Shown here in pieces: positions 39,360 to 50,400 of a DNA stretch of 64,000 nt (position 1 is its first letter; every line of letters starts with the position of its first letter). Origin of the DNA: Nipponacmea schrenckii (lineage: Eukaryota > Mollusca > Gastropoda > Lottiidae); assembly GCA_030562195.1 (NCBI GenBank), contig CM060200.1, positions 35,967,468 through 36,031,467 of the forward strand, read 5' to 3'. A program made the translations under genes and the position numbers. The notes under the pieces are model-generated. The model saw only the letters and a list, made by a program, of their open reading frames with translations. It was not told the DNA's origin and ran no database searches.

Positions 39360-41036
39360 ATTCTTATATGAAGTAGTAATAAAATATACCTTTGCAAAAG
39401 CTCAAATGAAATTGAAAGAAAAGTTACTCTGAATCTGATACTAAATTTCACCTTGAACTTCTTTTAGATCTGATTGTTTATGAACATCCAATATTGCCAT
39501 TTGACATCTTTATATATATTATACCAATATTTTACCATTACCATTAAATAGATATTATGTATCAACTGAATACTTCCAACTTCACGTTGAGCTGAAAAAA
39601 TATCATGTTCTGCCAGTGTTAAAACTGAAAGAAAAATTCTAGTTATGCCTGGATATACCAATGCTGAAAATTGTAATAGTTAGGTTGTGATCATGCTTCC
39701 AACTTCGTAATTTGATTTATTTTGCAATTATTTTCTGAAATTTGGCTGCAGCATATTATGTTGTCTTTGATGTGTGACATGAATGCATATACAGGTTATT
39801 AATATGAATTTCAAAGTAAAAATTGAATCAATTTTCCCTCCCGCCTTGAACCTGAATAATTGCCAAGTAGTATCTCTTGATGATCTATATTTGAACCATT
39901 GATATCTTATATCTATATCTCCATTTCTTTCAATATAAACCATATGGTACCAATAATCTTATATCTAATATAATTATTGTATCTCCACCATGTCACCATT
40001 GATTAAATAATTTGACCATATATTTACCATTAATAATTAACCATAATGAAGAATTGGGAATCTGTTAAAGCAGAGAATTATTTTATTATTTATAGAATCA
40101 ATGTGTAAATAATACAAAGAATTGTGAAATTTAGTAATTGTCTATGATCATGATTGAGATTAACAATAAGCAGTTACATTAAAGCAAAATAGTTGTTAAT
40201 TTTAACATAGCACAAAATGATATTTCTGATAATCTTTTGAATTTTCATGCACATAATTATTTCAACAATATTTTTTCATCAGAAACTTTCATATATAAAA
40301 GCAATGAAATCTATATGGCAATTAACAAATATATTCAATGCAATTGGATACCTGAATTATTAGATTAGTCCTTTATACAGAATATAACACTGACATACAA
40401 AATTCATAATTTTCATTTTGAAACTTGAGTCTAAAATGTATTCTATGGCAAAACTGTCAACAAAAAGTGTAGACAAGGCTGAATCCAAAATCCAAAGCTG
40501 GCTGAGTACACATTCAGTCAACAAGCAAGGTGGAATAATGCATTTGAAGCAATAATAAAGTGATCTAAAATGTTTTTCTTGTAAAACAGAAATCTGAATT
40601 TGATTCTTTAAGTTTTTCAAAACACTAAATATCAATAATGGACAATATACAATTTTATAATCAACATTTACAAAATCCTATCTTTTATCTTATCAATACA
40701 AGCTTCAACATTTTGTACTTTTTATCTTGCTACAAGATTATTCAACATATTTATGAATGATAAAAAATGAAATGTAAAATGGCATATGAAGGGCTCAAAG
40801 TTAACTATCTGTATCTCTCTATCAGAATAAAAATAACATGTACTTCCTTAGGTCAACAACCATACTGTTCACCTCTAGGTTGTTATAAACTGTCTGTTAT
40901 AAATTGAAATAAAATAAAAATTAGAAACAAGTTTTTTAGAATATGCCACAGACGACAAAAGTCCATCTTGATACTATAAATTTTATTGTCATTCGATAGG
41001 TGATACATAGCTAAATTTGAGCAATATTTAGCTACT
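39360..41036. other. Intergenic DNA, no gene seen
   Basis: AT-rich sequence without recognisable frames or repeats. It probably includes the 3' end of GPKOW, whose transcript comes from the right on the minus strand. Confidence 0.45.
40982..40987 (-). terminator. GPKOW: Candidate polyadenylation signal of GPKOW
   Basis: TTTATT on the plus strand is AATAAA on the transcript, about 370 bases after the GPKOW stop. It is the nearest canonical hexamer I found downstream on that strand. Confidence 0.35.
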
Positions 41037-41110
41037 AGAAATAAAATGAATTTTACTTCCTACTCTTCTGCACATTCTGGGTTAAATGAAGACAATAGCG
41101 TTAAGAGATA
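41037..41110 (-). mobile_element. SINE 3'-module fragment
   Basis: The plus strand reads AAATGAATTTTACTTCCTAC, TCTTCTGCAC and GGGTTAAATGAAGAC, matching the 3' module of the full SINE at 35740 with several substitutions. Head and body are missing. It is probably a 5'-truncated, old copy. Confidence 0.6.
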
Positions 41111-41355
41111 AAAAGGTTTTCTGCAATTTGTTTATCATACTTTAACCAGATGACTTAATTGAAAATAGCAATTTGGGTCATACAGGTAAAACATAAATAA
41201 CTCTATGGTACCTTAACCTAATATTTAAATCAATTGGACATGTATACACAAAATAAATTCTGCTTTTGATAGAATCTATAACTATTGGTTATATATCATG
41301 GACTAATAATGCACAATATGATATAAGGTATTATTTAAATCAACAATCAAATAAA

Positions 41356-43701
41356 TCAGAAGTAAAAGTCTGAATCTACTTCTCCTACAAATTCTGTAAT
41401 TGAATCATACTCAATTTTAATGCATGTTCCCCTATCTTTCAACAATTCTAACATAGCGCAGCCTTTGTCTTTATCTCGTCTTATAACCTCCCCAACTAAC
41501 CCCTTATGCTTGCCATACAATATAATAACATAGGCTGGACTGGATTTAGGTATAACAGTTTCTAAAGCAGATTCGGGGATATTCTCTATAAGTTTCCCTT
41601 CACTGGTTTTGCAAGTGATCTTATCTTTGTCTACAATATCTTCAACAGTTACCTTTTCCTTAAAATGTTCTCCTTCGAAAATATCTTTATCAATAATTCG
41701 AACTTTCATTTGACATCGGACCCAATCACCACCACACTTCTGTAGCTTTTTGGTTGCAGTTTTTTCTCTTGACCTTGACCTGTAGCTGTCTCTTTCTTTC
41801 TCCCTGTGCTCATACTTACTATCATATCTTCGACTACGATCATAATTACGGTCATAGTTACGATCATAACTATGATTATATGGTCGCCTATAATTTCTAT
41901 TGTTATAATTATTGTATCGGTTATAATTATTATAGTTATTGTAATAATTATTATACCTCTGAAATCTTGGTCTTGGACTATATCTTCTGTATCTGTCTCG
42001 ACTTCTGCTTCTACTTCGACTTCTACTTCTGCTATCTCTACCATAACTTCGACTTCTTCTCCTTCTACCCCCTCTACTTCTCTTTCTACTACCACTTCTG
42101 CTTCGTGACCTACTTCTGGATCTGCTGCTATAACTGCTTCTGGAATCACTTCTAGTTCTTTTTCTACTACGGCTCCTGCTTTTTCTACTACGTTTCCTAC
42201 TCCTGCCTCTCTTTCTACTTCCACTTCTGCTTCCACTACGACTTCTGCTACGTTTTCTGCTACTCTTACTTCGACTTCTACTTCGACTAGCACTTTTGTG
42301 TTTGCTGCTGGATTTCTTTTTACCTTTACTTTTTTCTTTGCTGCGACTTCTGCTTTTACTTCTACTGGCACTACGACTTTTCCTTTTACTGATACTGCGA
42401 CTTTTTTCTCTGCTAGGACTGCAACTTTTCTTTTTGCTGATACTGCGACTTTTTTCTCTGCTAGGACTGCAACTTTTCTTTTTGCTGATACTGCGACTTT
42501 TTTCTCTGCTAGGACTATGACTTTTTTCACGGCTAGCACTGCGACTATTCCTTTTACTAACACTGCGACTTTTTTCTCGGCTAGCACTACGACTTCTCTG
42601 TTTGTTAGTAGGCCTACTGGGACCTTTGCCGGGGCTTGCACTACGACTTTGACTGCGGCTAGTTTCTCTGCTGGCACTGCGGCTTGAACTTTTATTTTTC
42701 TTAGCAACAGGACTTTTACTTCTGCTGACTTTACGTTGAGGACTTCTTGATCTACTACGACTATCTTCAGAATCACTTTCACTGTCACTGCTATTAGACT
42801 TTCTCATCTTTTTCTCACCCTCTTTAAATCTATCAGCCTTGCCTTTGTTGATATATTTAGAGTATTTGTCAAATTCTTTTTTAGACACCAATTTGATTAA
42901 AAACTGAGATAATGTATCTGTTTTTCCAGATATAGCAATCTTCACCATCACACGAGCATTATCTTCATCAATACCTTCAATAATACCATACATATCTTTG
43001 TTTGGACCCTTCAAAAATACACAGTGTGAGCCTTTTTTCATTTCAATATCCTGATCTTGCGACTTTTCATTTGATTCTGAACTGTTACCATTTTCTCCTG
43101 CTGGTTGTTTCTTATCAGCACCAAGTCCCAGTCCTTTTGTCCTCATAACAGCTTCATACGGGGCTATTGCTTTCTCATTTTTACCAATTCCCTTTCCTTC
43201 TTCCCATCCCATACCACGAAGCATAGCCTTTCCAAAATGATCTATAGGTATTTCTTCATAATCAACAGTATCTGGGGCATCAGGTCTCAATGCAACATTC
43301 AATTTCTCATCAGTTTCAAATCCAGCAGGTACTCTATTTTTCATCAACAATGGCACTTGTAAATTCGGGTCTACATCATCACCGCCTCTTTCATCCCAGT
43401 TTTCGTTTGACTTTGAAGAATCTTCTATAATTTCTTTTGCAGCTTTGTCGTCCATTTCATTTCCCGAAGTTCGCCACTTATTTTCTTTGATCAATGGGAT
43501 AACGAATTTTTTCGAAGAACGGTCCTGTTTGGGTTTCGTGCTCTTAACTTCCTTGCCTTCTAAAGAGGTAACAAAATCTTTCGAATTGTCTTCCGATGTT
43601 ATTTCTTCACTGACAGCGGATTTTTGAAGCTTTTTGGGGTTGATTTTTTTAGAGAATCCAAAAGAAAGTCCTGATTTCACGCTCTCGTCATTGTCGGCCA
43701 T
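41356..43701 (-). CDS. GPKOW: GPKOW: G-patch and KOW motif splicing factor, single exon, RS-expanded
   Basis: One uninterrupted 781-codon frame. The N-terminus has the family's GLSFGFSKK motif (11-19) and acidic/basic patches. The G-patch spans about 153-198 (HFGKAMLRGMGWEEGKGIGK ... GLGLGA). KOW 1 is about 224-250 (FLKGPNKDMYGIIEG). An Arg/Ser domain covers about 300-575, followed by a Tyr/Asn-rich stretch (580-630). The conserved C-terminus with KOW 2 (about 722-748, ILYGKHKGLVGEVIRRDKDK) ends DSDFYF. Family members (human GPKOW, plant MOS2, yeast Spp2) bind the DHX16/Prp2 helicase through the G-patch and act in spliceosome activation in the nucleus. Human GPKOW is about 476 aa; the extra length here is nearly all RS and Tyr/Asn sequence between the KOW motifs. 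No intron is needed, unlike its neighbours. The ATG agrees with the family's MAD start. Confidence 0.95.
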   Translation of the reverse strand: MADNDESVKSGLSFGFSKKINPKKLQKSAVSEEITSEDNSKDFVTSLEGKEVKSTKPKQDRSSKKFVIPLIKENKWRTSGNEMDDKAAKEIIEDSSKSNENWDERGGDDVDPNLQVPLLMKNRVPAGFETDEKLNVALRPDAPDTVDYEEIPIDHFGKAMLRGMGWEEGKGIGKNEKAIAPYEAVMRTKGLGLGADKKQPAGENGNSSESNEKSQDQDIEMKKGSHCVFLKGPNKDMYGIIEGIDEDNARVMVKIAISGKTDTLSQFLIKLVSKKEFDKYSKYINKGKADRFKEGEKKMRKSNSSDSESDSEDSRSRSRSPQRKVSRSKSPVAKKNKSSSRSASRETSRSQSRSASPGKGPSRPTNKQRSRSASREKSRSVSKRNSRSASREKSHSPSREKSRSISKKKSCSPSREKSRSISKKKSCSPSREKSRSISKRKSRSASRSKSRSRSKEKSKGKKKSSSKHKSASRSRSRSKSSRKRSRSRSGSRSGSRKRGRSRKRSRKSRSRSRKRTRSDSRSSYSSRSRSRSRSRSGSRKRSRGGRRRRSRSYGRDSRSRSRSRSRSRDRYRRYSPRPRFQRYNNYYNNYNNYNRYNNYNNRNYRRPYNHSYDRNYDRNYDRSRRYDSKYEHREKERDSYRSRSREKTATKKLQKCGGDWVRCQMKVRIIDKDIFEGEHFKEKVTVEDIVDKDKITCKTSEGKLIENIPESALETVIPKSSPAYVIILYGKHKGLVGEVIRRDKDKGCAMLELLKDRGTCIKIEYDSITEFVGEVDSDFYF
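42364..42555 (-). repeat. GPKOW: 48-bp coding repeats in the GPKOW RS domain
   Basis: Residues about 383-446 are 16-residue tandem repeats of the form REKSRSISKKKSCSPS; two copies (399-414 and 415-430) are identical and the flanking ones diverged. At DNA level the two core copies also look identical over 48 bp, suggesting recent duplication or slippage. The repeats make long open frames in the other five frames, which are artefacts. Confidence 0.85.
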
Positions 43702-44441
43702 ATTAAATATGAGAAATGTGCCACAGTTGTATTTTTCTTCCTCCTTCGATAGAGAGGTGGTGCGTTCAATTTCTCGTTCTTTTCAGAGCTAGTCTCATAG
43801 GTATTCAGTCACTAGTCTGCATGTCAACTCCTCACTAGTTATCTATCTACAAACTGAGTTAGCCTCTCCAAGTAGCTGATTATTTTTAAATATTCACATA
43901 ATACCTATTAAAAAGTATCAATCCATTGATGGTCTAAAAGCTCATAGAATAACAAAAAATCAGTAAAAATGTCACTTTTATTTTATTAGGGGAATCTAAA
44001 CAATAATATGAATTATTACAATTAAATCTAATCACTATGAAACTTGCCTGATATTTGAAGAAAAATTTATTTAGAAATGTTCCGGATCGATTGATGAACG
44101 ATTAAAATGGAAACTATTCCACAAAGGAACAGCTCAATAGATTATCTCACATTTGTAAAAGTGATTTGAAAATATTCTCGGAAAAAATTCATTCTGTCTA
44201 TTACCAATCAGGTGCAGATAAGTAGGAATATTTCATTTCCATGGGCCTGTAGGCTACTAGTTTTATTATATTATTAGTTCTATATAGTTCTATGTCACTG
44301 ATTCAGATAAGGTAAAGGATGAAAATCGAACGCATACAGGCACACGGGCACGCGAAGTAAGTTATTTATAGACTCAGAGGGATTACCCAATCCCCCTTTT
44401 CCCTTTCTTACCACGTGACTTAACCAAACACAACAATCAAG
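43702..44441. promoter_or_regulatory. Bidirectional promoter region between GPKOW and RANBP3
   Basis: The two start codons face away from each other across 740 bp. On the RANBP3 side a palindromic E-box CACGTG (44412-44417, in CCACGTGACT) lies 25 bp before the start codon, and the RANBP3 start codon sits in a YY1-like AAGATGGCGG. I see no TATA box near either start. A shared divergent promoter is inferred from spacing. Confidence 0.6.
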
Positions 44442-47400
44442 ATGGCGGATGTCGGTGCAGGTTAGAAAACTACCGGTTTTGAAGCCTCTCAAAATTGATG
44501 ATTGTCTTACAATAGATTAAATAACGCATAAATTAAGTTGTTTGAAAATGAATCTTTAAAATGAAACATTATTTGTCATAATAGCATCTATTATGAAACA
44601 AAACATTACGTTTTATATTTTGGTCAAACTCGAATTATTTTCATAATAATCCGAAATTAATCCGAAATATTTTGACAATTGTGCCAAGGCTTAGATGAGT
44701 TTTCCACTAATGAGGATTTGATGATAATTTTTTTAACTCTAAGATCGAAATGAAAGCAGAAGAAAAATTTTATGATCTTTGTGCTGATTGGACTTTTTCA
44801 TTAGATCAAGAGCCTTGACCTTTTTCACTAGATCCTACAGCCTTGACTTTTTACAACTGTAAAGACTTGCTAGGCCTAAATCTATATAGCCTCACTGTTA
44901 ACATTTAGTGTAGAATACTATTCTTCTACTAACTCATCAGAAGGACATACTCTTTGTATCCATGTAGATACTGAATTCCCAGATGCCAGTCTGAAAGACT
45001 GTTGTCACAGTGGTCATTGAACAGTCTTCTGTTTGCAGTTTACAATTGTGAAATAATAAATTAGACAAAATTGTTTAAAATTTCAAGACCACTACACTGA
45101 ATTTTTTTTTAAAGTTTTTTGTTTGTTTCAGTTGATTCTGTTGTTAATAAAGAAACAACTTCATCTACTTCAGTAAGTTTTTTATTTTCAAATGTTAAAT
45201 ATTCAATCAACCCAAATTGGATACAACTGTGGTAAGTTAATGTATATCCTTTCAAAAAATTGTTATTATGATTAAATTATAACTGAACAATCAACTTGTT
45301 TATCATTGTTGATAAGAAATACTTTTTTTGTTTCAGTTACCTCACGATGATAATTCACCATCAAGTTCAGGGCTAACTGGTAAGTATATTTATTTTCTAT
45401 GTTTGGTACCCAACAGGCAGTTAGTTCACTTATATATTTTTGGATGAAGTTTTTTTTTCGTATTGAGTATAATTTAGTAAATATTTCAAATATTAAGACT
45501 AAAAACTTAATTTTTATAAAAAATTGTTTAAAAATGTTTATGATCAAAATTAAAAACAACCAACAAATTTATACACTTTGAGAAAATAAATGGTTTAAAT
45601 TAAGTAGAAATTTTATCATAAATAGATCAACAGGCCTCGAAATTTGCTTCCCCAGCGTAAACGAAAAATCGTTGACGTAATTTTCATCACGTAACCGATA
45701 GTTCGGTTTGGACTCAAACGTTCGCGAAACCGATCGGTTACGTCGTTTAGTGGTGTATGGTAGGTAGGAAAATGGCGAGTTAACGTTCGCTTCCAGCAAT
45801 TGCTGATATTTGATATGGCGCAAGATATTTCCTTTGTGAACACAACTTACACCATCGGCATAATTCTGTATTCTGGACATGACTGCCCCCTTGATCCCAC
45901 GTCTGTTGGCTTCCTGTCTGATATCTGAGAGGTGTGTCGAACAAACTTTGCATTCCAGTTTTTCAATATTTCCATCATCGCCGATTTCAACAATTTTAAA
46001 ATCTTTATTGAATGACCATTTATTGAAAGTCTTAACAGTGACGCTTTCTGGTTTACGATTTGGCAGTGCCATTTTCTAACAGGTGACTGAACTGGCCGAT
46101 TCCCTGGCAACAGTACAAGATCGACTCTAGGCTAATAGTTAATAAATGTTTAGTTACGCCGGAAAATCACAACTTGCTGATATGTAACTCTTTTTTTTTT
46201 ATTTATAATATTTTATTGACAGGTAACATTTATTTAGTAGCTTTTGTTTGTTGAATTTAATAAGTGACAGTAAAACCAAAACGTCATTGAAACAATAAAA
46301 TCAATCAAATCTATATAAAACGATCAAATAGAGATGAAAGTTACATTATATAGGCCCTACTACAATAACAAAGAAACAATATTAATCATATGCATGGCCT
46401 AACATTGGCCCGGGAATGAGGATAATAAATTTTTCATCCTAAGATTGGTTCACGCAATGATCCCGTGTTAGATAATACTACTGCCATAAAACAATGTGGA
46501 ATTTTTATTAGTAGCGTATTGAAAATGAAATAGTTTAACATCCTGCCACCTTCACGATGAGTTTTACCGATTGAAAACTGATTTGAGACAGTTTTACTGT
46601 TATCGTTATACGGCAAAGTTCACATAACCGATTTTTCGTTCTGCCCATTTAGACTTTGCGTAACCGACACGCGAAGGATCGTTTCGTTCGCGTCAAAATT
46701 CGAGGCCTGGATCAACAGATGTCTACAAGTAGTGGTCAAGATTAACTGTATAATCAATGATTGAGTGAACGCCAAATTCCTTAGAAAAACATACTTAATA
46801 TTTTGTTGTCTGATTTCATTTACAGATTCAAGTGATCAAGCATCAAATAATGTGATACAATCAAGTACAACACCATCTGCCTTTAGTTCTACAGATCAAA
46901 ATAAAAATGGCTCCTCCTCCTCCACCTCTGTATTACAACCATCAAAACTTGGTGGGAATTTTAGACCAGATTTTGGCATAACAAGTTCAGGTGAGACTCT
47001 GATTTTTTTTCAGAGTGATGTAGATCATTCATTAACAATTATAATAATTGATTATTGTATAAAATTAGTAATATATTAAGCATGGTAATGATTTTTGTAA
47101 TCTGGGTTGGATACAATTAGATTTGATTAAACAGATATTGGACTTTGTTTGTAAGATTTGTTAATGAAGTGAAAATCTTTCACTGAGGAACATATTGTTA
47201 GGAACAAGTTGATTTCTTGCCAGGGATCATGATTTATTTTTTTCCCAGTCGGACATTTTCGGGCATTTTCAAATGATGTTTTAGAGGGTCACATTTGTAG
47301 GGTTTTTTACGGCTTATGGATGTTGTCTCCCGATAGAAATCTACCAATTTTTTGTTCTTTTCGTTACCATAATTTTCATGGGGCCTACCGTTTTCAATGT

Positions 47401-50400
47401 TTAAATTCTTTACCACAATATCCAGTACATTCTACTTTCACTTTTAATGATTAATTTTACAGAAGCCTTGATTTGACCAAAAACGAATTTTGAAGTCTTC
47501 GCGATATTTTATGATAATCGTCTATTCAATGTAATTTATAAATAACATAGACATTGTTTCAAAATTTGTTTTTTATTATCGGTAGATTTCCAGTGTAAAT
47601 TTAATATTTTCTCAACTTCGTTTCGTAAATTTGTTTTATAATTTGACTGTAGCATGTAAACAATCATTTATAACCAGCATAAGAGGCTACTTTCGATATC
47701 GGAACTGTCAAATTCATCGTATCATGGACATGATGAAGGATGATATCAATGAATGATGACCGATTAGAATATAACGGCATGATATATAGGAAAACAATTC
47801 AAACCTTACATAATGATTAAAGGATTATCGTGACAGGTGTTACTCGCTATTGTTTGTAAATAAAGTAAGTAGTTTTACACGGTCCCGATCTCTTTGAAAT
47901 GAAGCGTTTCCACGAGCCAAATGATTTTCTTTGTTCATTAATTAACCTATTACCGGTAATCCCTTAATTAACTAGATTAATAGACAGAAAGAGTTAATTG
48001 ATATAATGACTGTACGTTACTGTAGACAGTTCGGAGCAAGGAAAAAAAAAAGATTTTTTTTTTTTTTTTTAACCTATACTTGATGTCCGAAGGAGGTAAA
48101 TTGCCATCGGTCATTTTGGCAAGACCATCGGTCATGTCCAGCATATATGGGCAAATCATGATCCCTGTTTCTTGCTGATAAATTCTACACTTGAAAATTC
48201 AAAATGACAATTAGTCAATCACATGCAATTCAATGTCTACCTTCTTGATTTTGTTAGCAATGGAATTTGAATTATCATATTGCACATACCAGTTTTCTTT
48301 TTTTTTGATTAATATCTCATTAGTACCTCTACTTTTTTGCTTAAAGAAGGTTGTGAAGAATTCATCATTAAAGGACACTGTTTCAACTTTACCTTATGCA
48401 TTGATAATTATGTTTTTAAGGTAACTTTAGTTCAAGTGCTAATCCGTTTGCCCAGAGTGCTGGTACAGGCCATGGGGAAGACAGTAAGTATTGTTGATAT
48501 TTAAAGAAATATTAATGTAACTCTAGTTTACCAGTTTAAAATATCCATTATAAAACACAGAATTTTTATATTTGGTTACATGGCTGATTATTTGGATCTA
48601 TCATAATAATATTTTGTTTTGATTTACCTGCTCATTTCTTTTTAGGATCAAAAACAAAAGAAGAAAATCGTCAAAGATTCCAATTTCGTCCATCAGCACT
48701 AGGAGCCAAAATCGATACTGTGTCAAATAAAGGTAAAAACTAATATTTTTAAATGGAACACCTTGTTGTTTGTACATATGAACATGAATTATTTTTTATG
48801 TTAAAGGAAATTTTAATTTTGCTCAAACTTGGCCAATAACAGTTATATATATATGCAAAGTATACGATGCATACTTGTTTTACCAATGGTCATTATTAAA
48901 CAGATATAATACTAAAACTAGAATTGCTTACAATTATGAACGTATTTCGAGAGCCTTAAAATATTATGTAGGCTAAATTTGCAATTACCTACATCTAGAC
49001 AATATATTGAATATCATTTGACCTAGTTTTCAAAGTCATAAAATAATTAGGTCACACCTTCCGTAACGGTTAATGATGGCGAAAATATGAAAATTATCAA
49101 TTTTTGCTGTATTTAAGTACACTTATCTCTTTGAATTTTTTAAGTAAGCCAAATTAAAAAATATCTACTCGTAGACAATATATTGAATATTATTTGACCT
49201 AATTTTCAAGGTCATAGATTAAGTGGGTCACACCATCCGTACCCGTTAAAGTGACCTAATTTTGAAAAAATCAAAATTTAAATAATTCGAAAGAAAATAC
49301 GAAATTTGAAAATCGGTCTCCAAGAAAAGGTAGATAATGATCCATTGTATCTATGTGCTAAATTTCATCAAAATCGGTCTATCAGTAGTGTCTGAATTTC
49401 GGATTTAAGAATTGTAACGAAAATTCAAAATGGCGGCCGATATGGCAGCTTGATCTAATTATTTAGGTCAAATCAATTACTATTGACAAGTTATTTATAA
49501 AACAGTTTTCACTTTTCACCTAGCAGTTATAGACCGGAAGTTACGTAATTACGTCATTTGAGGCTAAACCGGAAGTGGAATTTTTTTTTCACATTTTCTC
49601 AAAAATTATAAACATATCGCCTATCAACTGGTAAAGTTTCAAAATTTTACCATTTATATTAAAGGAGAAATCACGGTCTGAAATTTTTGCCGATGACCCT
49701 TGAATATTGAATTGCAAATCGTGGGTAAAATATTTAACCTAATTGCATAAAACCTATAATTGTTAGTTGACAAATACATTGAAGTTTTCAAATCTGAAAA
49801 TCCGGTCAAAATCGAACTGAAAATAAACTTGCTAAAGCAAAAAAAACTGAACTTCCGGTTCTCACTTCCTGTCAGAGATAGAACTTCCGGTTTTGTTTTA
49901 TTTGATAATAGAAATCATTCTAAGATCAACTGTAGATTTAGAATTTCTGCACCTTTTACCAGTTTGTCTGCAAACTCATCCAAGAATTACAAAAAAAAAA
50001 AATAAAATAAAATAATCCGAACGATTACAATACGTTTTTGCCAAAGTCGAAATACGTAATAAATCACAAATGATAAAAATTTTCTCATGATTCTAGATTT
50101 TAAGTGTTTCTGAGAAAAGCTTTTAGCCAGAATGTTAAATAACAGGAAAGTATTATATATACAAATATTACTTGAACATACTGGTATTCTGTTTTCAAGT
50201 TTACAATGTTATTTTGTTAACAGTTATTGGTAAACTGTCTGTGAAATTATTGTCTTTATCTAGATTGTGTTGTTGCCAGTAGCAACTCTAATGTATCTTC
50301 AATACTCAAACCTGCTACATTACCAGATCCCAGACAGAATCCATTGGATACTTCAGGTATTGTTTAACTCCTTTATTTCAAATCATTGTCATATGTAAGA

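Noticed and set aside
41706..42788. 360-codon minus-strand open frame rich in Val/Lys/Glu/Ala, plus several plus-strand frames here
   Set aside because: They are alternative-frame readings of the Arg/Ser codon repeats of GPKOW; composition follows directly from the repeat and there is no domain.
49760..50005. 81-codon open frame in RANBP3 intron 6
   Set aside because: Lies in dispersed repeat DNA containing ACTTCCGGTT words and ends in a poly-A run; no domain.
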